Part shown: in pieces, positions 42,960 to 53,204 of the stretch | How the letters are laid out: every line of letters begins with the position of its first letter | How positions within the stretch are numbered: the stretch's first letter is position 1 | Assembly: GCA_041741415.1 (NCBI GenBank) | Contig: JBGSKC010000075.1 | Span: 1-64,000, forward strand | DNA: 64,000 nucleotides | Direction of reading: 5' to 3' | From: JANQTF01 sp041741415 | Lineage (GTDB): Bacteria > Bacteroidota > Bacteroidia > J057 | Translations under genes and position numbers: made by a program | The notes under the pieces: model-generated | The model's database searches: none | What the model was told of the DNA's origin: nothing | The model's input: only the letters and a program-made list of their open reading frames with translations

Positions 42960-44384
42960 CTATTTCCATACCCAGGTACTGACAGACTTCGCCGGAATGC
43001 TGGCCCGGATCCAGCGGCTTCCCGCCTGGATGTTGAACGACTGGGAACTGCTGCCCTCATTCAGCACCAGCAAGACTTTGGTGCCGTCGGGCCGAAGGAA
43101 CGCAACGCTGGGCAAGCCTGCCGGCTCAGCTGTGTTCAATCGAACTGATCCCGAAGGAACAAATTTCGCCACCTGCCCAACGACATAATAAGCCACATTT
43201 CTCGACACCGATGCCCCCGAAATGGTGAGGGCTCCTTTGCACTCGGTGCAGCCGCCCGGCGTATGCAAAGCATAGTCGGGGTCATTTGCCAAATTCCACT
43301 CCAGCGCCACACGGCTCCAGTTGCGCGTGGTCCCGATGATCACATTGCGGACATGCCACTGCAAATCGCCATCGAAGGTGCCGTTTCTCCCGGTCCATTG
43401 CTCGGTAAAATACAACGCCCGGTCAGGATGGGCCTCGTGTACCTCTGACAGTGCACTGGTGGTTCCGGCATACAAATGAAAAGCGGAGCCATGAACGAAG
43501 GCCTTGGCCGCGGGGTCGTCGAGGATCTCAATCGGATAATCGGGCCGGTCGCAGTTGTGGTCCCACACGATGATTTTGGTATCAATGCCGGCCTGCTGAA
43601 AGGCTGGCCCGAGATGGTCGCGGATGAAGGCTGCCTGCTCCGCTGCCGACATTTCCATGCTGGGGTTGTTACCGCCATGGAGGGGTTCATTTTGCGGGGT
43701 AATGGCGTCAATGCGAATGCCGTGGGCCTGATAAGCCTGGATGTATTTGACAAAATACTCTGCGTAGGCTGCATAATATTCTGTTTTGAGCCTTCCGCCG
43801 ATGCTGCTGCCGTTTGTCTTCATCCACGTGGGCGGGCTCCAGGGGCTTCCCATCAAATGAAGGTCGGGGGCAATGGCCAGAATTTCCTTCAGCACAGGAA
43901 TCAGATGTTCCTCGTCGCGGGCAATGCTGAACTGAAGCAAATCCGGGTCGATGTTGCCCGTGGGCAGGTCGTTGTAACTGAACACCTCCGGGTCAAGGTC
44001 TGTGGATCCAACGCCCATGCGCAGGTAGCTCACACCAATGCCGTTGGCTTCCGTGCTGAACAACTCCTTGAGCAGAGCTGCCCGTTCGCTGTCGGGCATT
44101 TGGTGAATGAGCAATGCACTGCCCCCGGTGAGGGTAAATCCGAATCCTTCTATTGGTTGCAGGGCCTGCAAGGTGTCCACCGCAATAATAGGGTGGCGAT
44201 CGTCGGCAGAGGTTGAAAAATCCTGGGTTCTGCTGCTCATGAGTGCGGCCTGGTCGGCGCTGGTAGTCCAGACTTGCACGGGCAATGCCGGGCCCGGCAC
44301 AATGATGTCGGGTTTGTTTTCGTCGGGGCCTTGCTTGCAGGCCAGCAGCCCGCACAGGGCGAGTAGCAACAGGGATCGCATCAT
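42960..44384 (-). CDS. GH30-family glycoside hydrolase, lipoprotein
   Basis: The 474-residue protein has a lipobox (LCGLLAC, Cys16), then a TIM barrel plus beta-sandwich. The acid/base Glu233 lies in AITPQNEPLHGGN and the nucleophile Glu328 in LYFTEQWTG. IEGFGFTLTGGSALLI at the barrel start is typical of GH30 glucosylceramidase-like enzymes, probably the subfamily acting on beta-glucosides or beta-1,6-glucans. Start codons exist at 44384 and 44381. No SusC/SusD genes are adjacent. Confidence 0.9.
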   Translation of the reverse strand: MMRSLLLLALCGLLACKQGPDENKPDIIVPGPALPVQVWTTSADQAALMSSRTQDFSTSADDRHPIIAVDTLQALQPIEGFGFTLTGGSALLIHQMPDSERAALLKELFSTEANGIGVSYLRMGVGSTDLDPEVFSYNDLPTGNIDPDLLQFSIARDEEHLIPVLKEILAIAPDLHLMGSPWSPPTWMKTNGSSIGGRLKTEYYAAYAEYFVKYIQAYQAHGIRIDAITPQNEPLHGGNNPSMEMSAAEQAAFIRDHLGPAFQQAGIDTKIIVWDHNCDRPDYPIEILDDPAAKAFVHGSAFHLYAGTTSALSEVHEAHPDRALYFTEQWTGRNGTFDGDLQWHVRNVIIGTTRNWSRVALEWNLANDPDYALHTPGGCTECKGALTISGASVSRNVAYYVVGQVAKFVPSGSVRLNTAEPAGLPSVAFLRPDGTKVLLVLNEGSSSQSFNIQAGSRWIRASIPAKSVSTWVWK

Positions 44385-44437
44385 AGGAATATGAGTTTTG
44401 GCAGAAGGAAAGATAGGCAAACCGGGCCTGTCTTAGC

Positions 44438-44482
44438 AAAAAAAGCATCCCTGACATGGCAAAAAGCGCTTGTCAGGGATGC
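44438..44482 (-). terminator. Terminator after the alpha-2-macroglobulin gene
   Basis: GCATCCCTGACA (44445-44456) and TGTCAGGGATGC (44471-44482) form a perfect 12-base stem. On the minus strand seven U follow (A run at 44438-44444). It lies 45 bases past the stop at 44527. Confidence 0.93.
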
Positions 44483-44526
44483 AAATTGGAATGAAAAGCC
44501 GAAGGCCGCGTCATGGCCTGCCATCA

Positions 44527-47500
44527 TCAGCCACCTGCTCCGGGGTTCACCACCTCCACCCACCTGCCATGCCGGCGTGCGTTGATGCTTTGGTCATACA
44601 TGGCTTCTACTGTTGCCGTGGGCAGGTAAAACTTCCCGAGGTAGCTGGCATTGAGGTAGAACCGGAAGGTTTTGCTCTTTTTCGGCGCGAGGTCGAAGAA
44701 GGTAAAAACCCGGTCATCACGCTGGTCCTGATACTCAGGCAAATCGCCAGTTTCCTCGCGGTTGTCGAGGCGACTGTTCAGGATTTCCCAGCCCGAAGGA
44801 AAAATCTGGGTAAGAGCCAGTTCTTCGTAGTTTCTCAGGCTGGTGTTGGTCACGGTTACCTGCACCACGAAGTTGCTTCCCTGCTCAAGGCTCGCCGGGT
44901 CAATGACCTGATCGTTTAAGGCCAGATAGGCAATGTCGAGGCGCAGTCCATTTGACGCGTCGGTAGTGTCGCCCACTGCCGGAATGCCATCCACGATCAC
45001 GCGGGGGAAAACCACGCTTCTGCTCTCGTTTTTGAATTCCACTTTTCCCGCTTTCAGGTCGTCCATCTCCAATTGCCAGAGCACACCCTGCTGGTTCACC
45101 TTTACCCAGGCGCCGTCATTGAGTCGATAGGAAAAGGCGAGCTCGCCCCTGTTTCCTTCAGCCCCGACGAATTTGGCCATGGCCACAAGGCAATAGGCTG
45201 TTGTTTGGGTACTCATCCACCGGTTTTCGGACAAACGGCCTGAGATGAGGTCCACGAGTGGCTTGGCCCGGGCTTTCTCATTCATGTTCGACAACACCTC
45301 CAGCACGATGGCCCTGTCGCGCCAGTCGGAGCCGTAGGTTCCGCCCAATTCGTTGTAGGCTGCGAAATCGAAATTGAGTCCTGTCGTGAGTTCCTTGGCC
45401 ACATTTTCCCGGCCCGCCAGCTGGTAGGCACCTGCGAGGTACCATTTGGCAATCGGGTCGAGGTTGGCCATCGTTCTGAAACGGTTCATGGAGCCAAGTT
45501 CAGGGGAGCCAGCCATTGCCAGCAGGTAGAGCCGGTAGCCCTGCGCCAGTTGGTCGCTGCGCTCGCCCCGGGCCCATTCTCTGGCGCGCTCGCGCTGGTA
45601 GCGCAGCCAGTTTTCTTTCAGGTTGGCTGGCACCTGGTATCCGGCTTTTTCTGCTTCGAGGAGGAAGTGACCGGCGTTGCTCGTTCCCCATTGGCTCACA
45701 TCGTTGTTTCCCGGCCAGTAGGCAAAGCCACCAGAGTTGAGCTGGAAAAGCTTGATCCGGTCAATGGCCATGCGGATTTTGTTGTCAATCGCAGCCCGCT
45801 GTCCGGGGCTAAGCTCCATCAGCTTTGGAACATACACCAGCGGGAAGGCCGAAGAGGTGGTTTGCTCCAGGCATCCAAAAGGATACCTGATCAGCTCCTC
45901 CAGCCGCCTGCCGAGGTTGAGCGGCGGAATGGCCGACACCTCCAGCACGCCGTGGTTGGTGCCGCGAATGCCGTTTGGGGTAATAGTTTGGGTCCACGAT
46001 GCTCCTGCCGCCAGGGTGCTGGCAGCAGCATTAAACACCCGCGGGTTGGAAGCCCGCACCTCAATATCGGTCTCATACACAGCTGTTTCGGCTCCCGACT
46101 TCGCCGTGATTGTCAGGTGGTCCACCCCGAGGGAGCTCAGCACGGTGAGGTCGAAGTAGGTCATTTTCTCGCCTTGCTGGGCAAATCGCACCAGTTCCTT
46201 CGCCGAACCGTTCACAAGCACCCTCCGGCCTGTTTTCACTTCTACTTCCACATCCTTGACGTAGTCTTCGAGGGCAAACAGGGTCACAGGCAGGCGCAGC
46301 GATTCGCCGGGCCCGAGCACCCTGGGCAGGGTTCCCAGCACCATGAGCGGCTGCTTCACCGGAACGCTTGTTTCGGCAGAGCCATAGGCACCTTCGGGGG
46401 TTCCCGCCACGATCATGGCCCGCACTTCCCCGATGTAGTTGGGCATGTGAACGGTATGGGTTTTGGTTTCGCCGGGTTGCAGGGTAAATGGCCCCAGGTA
46501 CATGACCACCGGCTTGAAGCGCTCAGCTTTCTGGCCCGGAGGCGGGCCCAGGTCACCGTCACCGCCGATACTCAGCAGGCTCTTTATTTCGCCGCCGTAG
46601 GCACCCAGCACCTGATCAAAAATATCCCAGGTCTGAATGGTGAGGGCTTCGCGGCGATAAAATTCCTCCCAGGGGGCAGGTGTCTGGAAGCGGGTGAGCC
46701 CCAGCAAGCCTTCGTCCACAATGGCTACCGTGTATGTCATGGCCCTGCCGTTTGTTTCGCTCACTTTGACCGTAAAGTCGCTGTCGGGGCGAATGCTGGC
46801 TGGCAGAGAGATTTTGGGCGCAAGATGGGTCTGCGGGTTTTCCACCTGAAGGGGCAGCACACCATAGAGCCTGATGGGCAGGTCGTTGGCGGTCTGGGCG
46901 TGTGGCTGGAGCAGGGTCACGTGGGCATACACATTGGGGGCCATCTCAGGGGTGGCCAGAAAGCGGAAGCGGGTGGTTCCCTTGGATGCCTGAACCCAGT
47001 GGGTGTGAAGAATGTCATTGCCCGCTTCAATGCTCACGAGGGCTTTGCCGGCATCTCCCGTGGGGATGTTGAGGGTGATGGAATCGCCCACGGCATATTT
47101 TTCCTTGTCTGCGGAAAAATCCAGCATCGCAGCACCACCGTCCTGGCCTTCCCTGGCACGGCCTGCCCAGCCGGGCCAGTCGAGGTACACGATTTTGCCC
47201 GTGGCGTGGCCCTGGTCGTCTTTGGCCCGGATCAGAAAGCGGCCCCACTGCGGATAGGCTACGTTGAGTTGCCAGGTGGCCTTGCCGTTTACAGTGGTTA
47301 CCTTAGCCGTGGTGATTTCCTCAGCACTCACGCGGCCATTGTAGATGCCAATGTTATCTTCCGACTGATCCCACCACCAGCGCCAGTCGAGCTTGTACAG
47401 GGTAACTTCCACCACACTGTTCACCGGATTCCCCGCCTCATTTAGCGTCACGATTTCAATGGGGTGGTTGGTGTCTGTGAGCAACATGCCGCGGGCCACA

Positions 47501-50073
47501 TCGCCGTTGGGTACTTTGATGCCTGTATAAACAGGGTAGGGCGAATAGGGAACCGTGAAGCGATCCACGCTGAAGGCACCGCCGGGTTCATAGACTTTGG
47601 CAACGAAGCTGGCGTCCAGCATACCGGGTGCGTCTCCTTCGATCTTGATTTTGGGGGAGACGTTCGTTTTCCCTGTTTCATCGAGCTTTCCTTCGAAGAT
47701 CTGGGCCTCCTCGGATCGAAATTCATTGACGGGGTCGCGGAAGTCGTAGTCGGTGTAGCGGGCAAATGTTGTTGTTCCCGGGCGGAGGGTTACCGACACA
47801 TCGGCCTGGAGGTTGCGGGCAATGGCACCATGCAACCAGCGGGCGCTGAGGATGCCCGAGGGGCTGGAGGATGCCGACAACCGCTGGGTTGCAAAGTCCA
47901 GGGCCAGTTTCAGCCGGTTGGGGATGACTGTCTCAACTTTGAGGCGTTTTTCAAACACCGAGCCGCCTACCCGCACCCGGGCCAGGTAGTTTCCGGTGGG
48001 GGCCGAAGCGTTGGTTTGGGTGAGGAAATGGTAGAAGCCGCGCTCGCCTTCGGTTTTGACCATTCGGACTACCTGCTGGCCCCTCGGGTCGATCAGCTCC
48101 AGGGTAACGGGGTGATTGGCCGGGAGGGCCTTTGCCTCGTCCTGCAAAATGAAGGTGAGGTACATCGGGTCGCCGGGTCGCCACACGCCGCGCTCGCCGT
48201 ACAAAAAGCCCTTTACTCCCTGGGTGTAGGTTTCGCCCTGGATGTCGAACCGGCTCAAAGAGAGCGAAGAACCGTCATCCATGCGCAGGTAGCCACGCTG
48301 GTTGCCCTGCTTGGCGATGAGCAGGAAGGGCGGATGATTCTTGGTCATGGGGATTTTCGCCCAGCCGTCTTTGTCGGTTTTGCCCGTGTACATCAGCTGG
48401 TTCTGGTAATCATACCATTCCAGTTCGACACCGGCCATCGGGGCGGTGGTTTGGAGGTGCGTTACCGAAACGAAAAGGTCTTTGTCATCGCGCTTGGCCA
48501 GCAGGCCGAGGTCGGAGGCCAGCACATTCCGCCGCACGATGCGCTCGCTGTGGTAATAAGATGATTTGCAGGGATTGTCGCGGTCGTCGTAGTCACCATA
48601 CCAGTAGTCCCAGTAGCTGTACTCGCTGTCCTGGTTATAGACATACCAATTTTCGTCGAGCTCGAGCATGGAGCGCTCCGCATCGGCGTCTTCTTCTGCG
48701 GAGCAGGGGAAGTAGGCGTAGGATTTTCTGAAACCGATGGAGACTTCATAAATCGCACCCGGATCGGGATGAATCAGCTCGCCGAGGTCGAGAGAGTGGC
48801 GGGTCCAGGTGTTGAGGTCCAGGTCGGGATTGCGGTTGAGGTCAATTCGCTTCTGCACAACGGGCTGGCCCACGCGCTTGAGCTGCTGATGCTCGTTCAG
48901 CCTGTTTACCTGCAAGAACTGCGGGATGTTTTTTTCATAGATTTTGATCACCCGAACGTCAATGGCCTTGAGCCCGATGCTTTCAAAAATGAAGGGAAGT
49001 TTGTCCGTATTTGGCAAAATAACGCCATCACCAATGAGCCGGATCTCCGGCAGAATTTCGGAGAAGGTTACCGTTTCGCGCAATTCGCGGGTAAAGACTG
49101 CGCCTTCGCCGCTTTCAATTCCTGCGTGAATGAGCAGGGTATGGGTACCGTTGAGGCGATCGGCGGGGAAAACCTTGATGCGGTTGCCTTCGGTGCTGAA
49201 GCGAAGTTCGCCATTGTGGCCTTCCAGCTGGATCAGGCCGCGAAGCTCCTGCCTGCCAACAGCCTCTGAAAATTCGAGCACAACATAGGGCTCGGGCTTT
49301 CCATAGGAGTAGGTGTGCAGGTGGCGGAATACGCCTTTGGCCGGGATGACCACGGTTTGCTCGCCTTTGAGGTCCATGTCAATGGGCTTGCCGGTCCAGC
49401 GCAGGGCAAAGCTGTAATCCTGGTCCAGCCTCGGCAGGCTGTCCACCACAAAAGAGAAGGTTTTCTCATCCGCCTGATTTTCCCAGCGAAACACCCCGCC
49501 TTTGCCCGGGAGCTCAGCCCGCAGCATGTCTTCTATTTTGGCAGGATCCTCCCAATCCGTTGTTTTCACCACCCCCGACACCCGCTGCCAGCTTTTGTCG
49601 CCACTGCCGAAGGTTTCCTGGCTCACGAGCTCCACCCGAAACTGCTGGGCCGGGGTGCCAAAAGAAAAGGGAAACTCCCGCAGGTCGCGGGGCAGGCCCT
49701 CAAACCATTCTGCCAGAACGACTTCTGCCTCGAAGGCCTCGCCGGAGGGCAGGGGAGAATCGGGGCTGAACCGCAGGGTGCGGGCATCTTCCCAGGTAGC
49801 TGTTCCGTCAATGGAGGGAGAAAAGCGCAGGGGACTGTCGTCGAGCGTTTTGCCGATCAGCTCTGCGGGAGCAACATCTTCCGCAAACCGCACACGGATC
49901 GGGGAGTTTCGGCTGATTTCCCCATGGGTATAAGCAGCGATGTAGGGGGAGAAGCGCTGGTCGAATTCCAGGTATCTGGAGTCCAACTGTGAGGAAGAGG
50001 GCCAGATCCACCATGCCAGGAGCATGAGGATGACAGCCGCAGCAGGAATGAGGAACAGGCGAAAACGAGACAT
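44527..50073 (-). CDS. Bacterial alpha-2-macroglobulin with intact thioester
   Basis: The start at 50073 (MSRFRLFLIPAAAVILMLLA) gives 1848 residues with an N-terminal membrane anchor and no lipobox. The frame remains open to 50205, but those codons precede the anchor. A chain of macroglobulin domains is followed by the MG7-CUB-TED region. The thioester motif GCLEQ (DNA 45861-45877) sits in YPFGCLEQTTSSA. Proteins of this kind (YfhM type) trap proteases in the periplasm, often with the glycosyltransferase PbpC, which is not seen here. It has its own terminator. Confidence 0.93.
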   Translation of the reverse strand: MSRFRLFLIPAAAVILMLLAWWIWPSSSQLDSRYLEFDQRFSPYIAAYTHGEISRNSPIRVRFAEDVAPAELIGKTLDDSPLRFSPSIDGTATWEDARTLRFSPDSPLPSGEAFEAEVVLAEWFEGLPRDLREFPFSFGTPAQQFRVELVSQETFGSGDKSWQRVSGVVKTTDWEDPAKIEDMLRAELPGKGGVFRWENQADEKTFSFVVDSLPRLDQDYSFALRWTGKPIDMDLKGEQTVVIPAKGVFRHLHTYSYGKPEPYVVLEFSEAVGRQELRGLIQLEGHNGELRFSTEGNRIKVFPADRLNGTHTLLIHAGIESGEGAVFTRELRETVTFSEILPEIRLIGDGVILPNTDKLPFIFESIGLKAIDVRVIKIYEKNIPQFLQVNRLNEHQQLKRVGQPVVQKRIDLNRNPDLDLNTWTRHSLDLGELIHPDPGAIYEVSIGFRKSYAYFPCSAEEDADAERSMLELDENWYVYNQDSEYSYWDYWYGDYDDRDNPCKSSYYHSERIVRRNVLASDLGLLAKRDDKDLFVSVTHLQTTAPMAGVELEWYDYQNQLMYTGKTDKDGWAKIPMTKNHPPFLLIAKQGNQRGYLRMDDGSSLSLSRFDIQGETYTQGVKGFLYGERGVWRPGDPMYLTFILQDEAKALPANHPVTLELIDPRGQQVVRMVKTEGERGFYHFLTQTNASAPTGNYLARVRVGGSVFEKRLKVETVIPNRLKLALDFATQRLSASSSPSGILSARWLHGAIARNLQADVSVTLRPGTTTFARYTDYDFRDPVNEFRSEEAQIFEGKLDETGKTNVSPKIKIEGDAPGMLDASFVAKVYEPGGAFSVDRFTVPYSPYPVYTGIKVPNGDVARGMLLTDTNHPIEIVTLNEAGNPVNSVVEVTLYKLDWRWWWDQSEDNIGIYNGRVSAEEITTAKVTTVNGKATWQLNVAYPQWGRFLIRAKDDQGHATGKIVYLDWPGWAGRAREGQDGGAAMLDFSADKEKYAVGDSITLNIPTGDAGKALVSIEAGNDILHTHWVQASKGTTRFRFLATPEMAPNVYAHVTLLQPHAQTANDLPIRLYGVLPLQVENPQTHLAPKISLPASIRPDSDFTVKVSETNGRAMTYTVAIVDEGLLGLTRFQTPAPWEEFYRREALTIQTWDIFDQVLGAYGGEIKSLLSIGGDGDLGPPPGQKAERFKPVVMYLGPFTLQPGETKTHTVHMPNYIGEVRAMIVAGTPEGAYGSAETSVPVKQPLMVLGTLPRVLGPGESLRLPVTLFALEDYVKDVEVEVKTGRRVLVNGSAKELVRFAQQGEKMTYFDLTVLSSLGVDHLTITAKSGAETAVYETDIEVRASNPRVFNAAASTLAAGASWTQTITPNGIRGTNHGVLEVSAIPPLNLGRRLEELIRYPFGCLEQTTSSAFPLVYVPKLMELSPGQRAAIDNKIRMAIDRIKLFQLNSGGFAYWPGNNDVSQWGTSNAGHFLLEAEKAGYQVPANLKENWLRYQRERAREWARGERSDQLAQGYRLYLLAMAGSPELGSMNRFRTMANLDPIAKWYLAGAYQLAGRENVAKELTTGLNFDFAAYNELGGTYGSDWRDRAIVLEVLSNMNEKARAKPLVDLISGRLSENRWMSTQTTAYCLVAMAKFVGAEGNRGELAFSYRLNDGAWVKVNQQGVLWQLEMDDLKAGKVEFKNESRSVVFPRVIVDGIPAVGDTTDASNGLRLDIAYLALNDQVIDPASLEQGSNFVVQVTVTNTSLRNYEELALTQIFPSGWEILNSRLDNREETGDLPEYQDQRDDRVFTFFDLAPKKSKTFRFYLNASYLGKFYLPTATVEAMYDQSINARRHGRWVEVVNPGAGG

Positions 50074-50274
50074 GGGTTGTTGCAGGATTGGGAGTGGAAC
50101 GAACGGGAAAAGGCGATTGAAATCGAAGGTAAGGTAGATTGAAGGGAAATGAAATTGGGGGAAAACGAAAATTTGCCGGAAAATCTCTGAAATTCGCAGC
50201 GGCACTATTTGTTCAGGGTTTTGCCCGGAAACGGATGGTGTTGTTTATCCAGTTTTGCAGTTGATTTCTTTTCC

Positions 50275-50865
50275 ATGACGCTCGACCCAGCCAAAGGCCT
50301 TATTCCCGCCATAGTCCAGGATGCCAGCACCCGCCGTGTGCTCATGCTGGGATATATGAACCAGGAAGCCCTGGACAAAACCCGCCAGGAAGGGCGTGTG
50401 ACCTTTTTCAGCCGGTCAAAACAAAGGCTGTGGACCAAAGGCGAAACCTCCGGCAACTTTCTGGATGTTGTGAAGATTTCCCCCGATTGCGACCAGGATA
50501 CCCTGCTGATCCTGGCAAAGCCTCATGGCCCTGTTTGCCACACCGGCACCGACACCTGTTTTGCAGAAGAAAACACAGCCGGGGTCACTTTCCTCGACCA
50601 CCTCGGCGAGGTCATTCACCAACGCCGCATCCAGCCCGACGTGGACAGCTATACGTCCTCCCTGTTTACCAAAGGCATCAACAAAATTGCCCAGAAAGTA
50701 GGGGAAGAGGCTGTGGAAACCGTGATCGAAGCCAAAGACGACAACAAAGAGTTGTTTCTCAATGAATGCGCCGACCTTGTTTTTCACCTGATGGTGCTCC
50801 TGGAGGCAAAAGGCACCAACCTGAGCGAGGTGGTGAATGTGCTGGAGAAGCGCAATCGGGGGTAG
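50275..50865 (+). CDS. hisI: Bifunctional phosphoribosyl-AMP cyclohydrolase / phosphoribosyl-ATP pyrophosphatase
   Basis: The start at 50275 (MTLDPAKGLIPAIVQD) gives 196 residues: HisI (about 1-105) fused to HisE (about 110-196), catalysing the second and third steps of histidine synthesis. Zinc-binding Cys appear in ISPDCDQDTLL and GPVCHTGTDTCF. The HisE helices contain KVGEEAVETVIEAK and ECADLVFHLMVLL. No other his gene is in the window, so the pathway is split. A repeat mosaic follows it. Confidence 0.95.
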   Translation: MTLDPAKGLIPAIVQDASTRRVLMLGYMNQEALDKTRQEGRVTFFSRSKQRLWTKGETSGNFLDVVKISPDCDQDTLLILAKPHGPVCHTGTDTCFAEENTAGVTFLDHLGEVIHQRRIQPDVDSYTSSLFTKGINKIAQKVGEEAVETVIEAKDDNKELFLNECADLVFHLMVLLEAKGTNLSEVVNVLEKRNRG

Positions 50866-51179
50866 GCAGCGTGCTGTGTCATGGGTTTGGCAACGGTTCT
50901 GAAACCCTCGGGAGCCGGGAAGCGAGAGCCGGGACCGGAAAATTTTTACCCCTTGAACGCCTGCGGCACAGGAAAGGGCCGTCCCCAGCGGGGACGAAGC
51001 TTTGTAGCGGAAGCGAATCTTTTTTTTCCCTCCCCGGCGACCTTCAAGGTCGCCGGGGAAGTTTGATTGGGGCTGCCGTGGCTACAATGCTGGCACCCCG
51101 CTGGGGTGCGACTCTCCCTGCGAAGCTTCCAGTCTCGCCTCTCGCAGCGCAGCGGTCTCGGCTCTCACAGCCTCTCCCC
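50866..51179. other. Intergenic repeat mosaic between hisIE and acs
   Basis: These 314 bases hold no convincing gene. They contain GTAGCGGAAGCGAA, a T run (51019-51027), a perfect palindrome (51031-51059), the phrase GCTACAATGCT (also at 59139 region) and CACCCCGCTGGGGTG. The pieces look like members of small repeat families that recur at 57600-57730 and 59100-59220. Confidence 0.6.
51031..51059. repeat. Perfect 29-base palindrome (REP-like)
   Basis: TCCCCGGCGACCTT (51031-51044) is inverted as AAGGTCGCCGGGGA (51046-51059) around a single base. A T run lies upstream, so neither strand has a U run after the hairpin, and it is not a standard terminator. A relative with the same T-run and CCCGGCG stem is at 57625-57648. 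Confidence 0.8.
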
Positions 51180-53084
51180 TCACACCAGCGCTCCTTCCTT
51201 GATATCATCCACAACCGACGGATCGAGCAGGGTGGAGGTATCGCCCAGGCTGCCGGTATCGCCTTCGGCAACTTTGCGCAGGATGCGGCGCATGATTTTT
51301 CCTGACCTGGTTTTGGGCAGCCCGCGCACGATCTGGATTTTATCAGGCTTGGCAATGGGCCCGATTTCGTGGGTCACCGCTGCCAGCACTTCCTGCCGGA
51401 ACACTTCCTCATTGGCCGGGGCCTCTGCGCAAATCACATACGCATAAATTCCCTGCCCCTTGATCGGGTGCGGATAGCCCACCACCGCCGATTCCACCAC
51501 CGCCGGGTGGGTGTTGATGGCATTTTCCACCTCGGCAGTTCCCAGCCTGTGGCCCGAGACGTTCATCACGTCGTCCACCCGGCCAATGATCCGGTAGTAG
51601 CCGTCGGCATCTCTCCGGGCACCGTCGCCAGTGAAGTAGAGGTTGTCGAACATAGCAAAATAGGTACTTTTTGCCCGCTCATGGTCGCCGTAGGTGGTGC
51701 GGATCATGGAAGGCCAGGGGAATTTAATGCAAAGCAGGCCTTCGACATCATTTCCTTCAATTTCTTTCCCTGCCGGATCCACGAGACAGGGCTGCACCCC
51801 GGGCAGGGGCAGGGTGGCATAGCAGGGCTTGGTGGTGGTGTGGCCTGCAAGCGGAGAAATCATGATGCCGCCTGTTTCGGTTTGCCACCAGGTATCCACG
51901 ATGGGAATGCCTTTGGGGCCGATATTGTCGTCGTACCAATGCCAGGCTTCGGCGTTAATGGGCTCACCCACGCTGCCAAGCACCTTGAGGCTGCTGAGGT
52001 CGTAGGGCGCCACAAAGCCGAGGCCCTGGGCCTGGAGGGCACGAATGGCTGTGGGGGCGGTATAAAAATGCGTCACCCGGTGCTTTTCACAGATCTGCCA
52101 GAATCGACCGGCATCCGGCCAGGTGGGGATCCCTTCAAACATCACGCTTGTTGCCCCGGCCAGCAGTGGGCCATAGACGATGTAGGAGTGCCCTGTGATC
52201 CAGCCAATGTCGGCGGTGCACCAGTAAATGTCGCCATCCTGGTACTGGAACACGTTGCGGAAGGAGTATTCGGTATAGACCATGTAGCCGCCGCAGGTGT
52301 GAACCACGCCTTTGGGCTTGCCGGTAGATCCGGAGGTGTAAAGGATAAACAGCATGTCTTCGCTGTCCATGGGCTCTGCCGGGCAGTCGTCGCTCACGCT
52401 TTCGAGCTGTTCGTGGATCCATTCGTCCCGGAAGGGAGTCCAGTCGATGACCTGGTGGGTCCTGCGGAGAACAAGGACTGTTTCAACGCTGTCCACGTGG
52501 TCAAATTCGATGGCTTCATCGACGATGGCTTTGACGGGGATGTGCTTGTTTCCGCGGAAGTTACCGTCGGAGCAGATGACCATTTTGCAGGTGGCATCAT
52601 TAATGCGGTCGGCGAGGGCCTGAGCAGAAAAGCCGGCAAACACAACAGAGTGAATGGCTCCGATGCGGGCAATGGCCAGCACGGAGATGGCCAGCTCGGG
52701 CACCATGGGCATGTAGAGGCAAACGCGGTCTCCTTTTTGGATGCCGTTCTTTTTGAGCACATTGGCCATGCGGCAAACCTCCCGGTGGAGCTCCCGGTAG
52801 GTGTAGGTGGTAACGTGTTCGTTGGGGTCGTTTGGCTCGAAGATATAGGCAATTTGGTCGCCGCGGGTGGCCAGGCGGCGGTCGAGGCAGTTTTCGGTGA
52901 TATTCATTTTCCCGCCCTGGAACCACTTTACGTCGAGGTCGCGGAAATCCCAGTCGAGCACTTTTTCCCAGGGTTTTTGCCAGGTGAAAGTAGCGGCAAT
53001 GTCGGCCCAGTAGCCTTCAGGATCTTCGACACTGCGGCGGTATTGAGCCTGATAATCTTCGAATGAATGAATGCGAGGAGTCAT
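51180..53084 (-). CDS. acs: Acetyl-CoA synthetase (AMP-forming)
   Basis: The 634-residue adenylate-forming enzyme activates acetate. The N-terminal WDFRDLDVKWFQGGKMN region is typical of Acs. The P-loop-like motif reads TSGSTGKPKGVVHT, the A8 hinge region GYYRIIGRVDDVMNVSGHRL, and the acetylation-site Lys lies in KTRSGKIMRRILRK. It is transcribed alone and starts 84 bases from a large imperfect palindrome that may regulate it. Confidence 0.96.
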   Translation of the reverse strand: MTPRIHSFEDYQAQYRRSVEDPEGYWADIAATFTWQKPWEKVLDWDFRDLDVKWFQGGKMNITENCLDRRLATRGDQIAYIFEPNDPNEHVTTYTYRELHREVCRMANVLKKNGIQKGDRVCLYMPMVPELAISVLAIARIGAIHSVVFAGFSAQALADRINDATCKMVICSDGNFRGNKHIPVKAIVDEAIEFDHVDSVETVLVLRRTHQVIDWTPFRDEWIHEQLESVSDDCPAEPMDSEDMLFILYTSGSTGKPKGVVHTCGGYMVYTEYSFRNVFQYQDGDIYWCTADIGWITGHSYIVYGPLLAGATSVMFEGIPTWPDAGRFWQICEKHRVTHFYTAPTAIRALQAQGLGFVAPYDLSSLKVLGSVGEPINAEAWHWYDDNIGPKGIPIVDTWWQTETGGIMISPLAGHTTTKPCYATLPLPGVQPCLVDPAGKEIEGNDVEGLLCIKFPWPSMIRTTYGDHERAKSTYFAMFDNLYFTGDGARRDADGYYRIIGRVDDVMNVSGHRLGTAEVENAINTHPAVVESAVVGYPHPIKGQGIYAYVICAEAPANEEVFRQEVLAAVTHEIGPIAKPDKIQIVRGLPKTRSGKIMRRILRKVAEGDTGSLGDTSTLLDPSVVDDIKEGALV

Positions 53085-53167
53085 AATGAGGTAGCAGTTG
53101 TCCGTGAAACAAGCAGGAAACGGGCGGATCGGAGTAGATGGTCAAACGTACAAAACAGCCAGACAAA

Positions 53168-53204
53168 AACAAAGTATCTAAATACATAAATGTTTAGCTT
53201 TGTT
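53168..53204. promoter_or_regulatory. Imperfect palindrome upstream of acs
   Basis: AACAAAG (53168-53174) with CTAAA (53178-53182) is inverted as TTTAG-CTTTGTT (53193-53204). It is AT-rich in a GC-rich neighbourhood and lies about 84 bases before the acs start, between two divergent genes. A regulator-binding site is plausible; no clear TTTG/TAnnTTTG pair was found with it. Confidence 0.4.

Noticed and set aside
45550..47445. 631-residue open frame opposite the alpha-2-macroglobulin gene
   Set aside because: Antisense shadow; no signal, motif or plausible start.
51369..53066. 565-residue open frame opposite acs
   Set aside because: Antisense shadow of a well-recognised gene, caused by codon bias.
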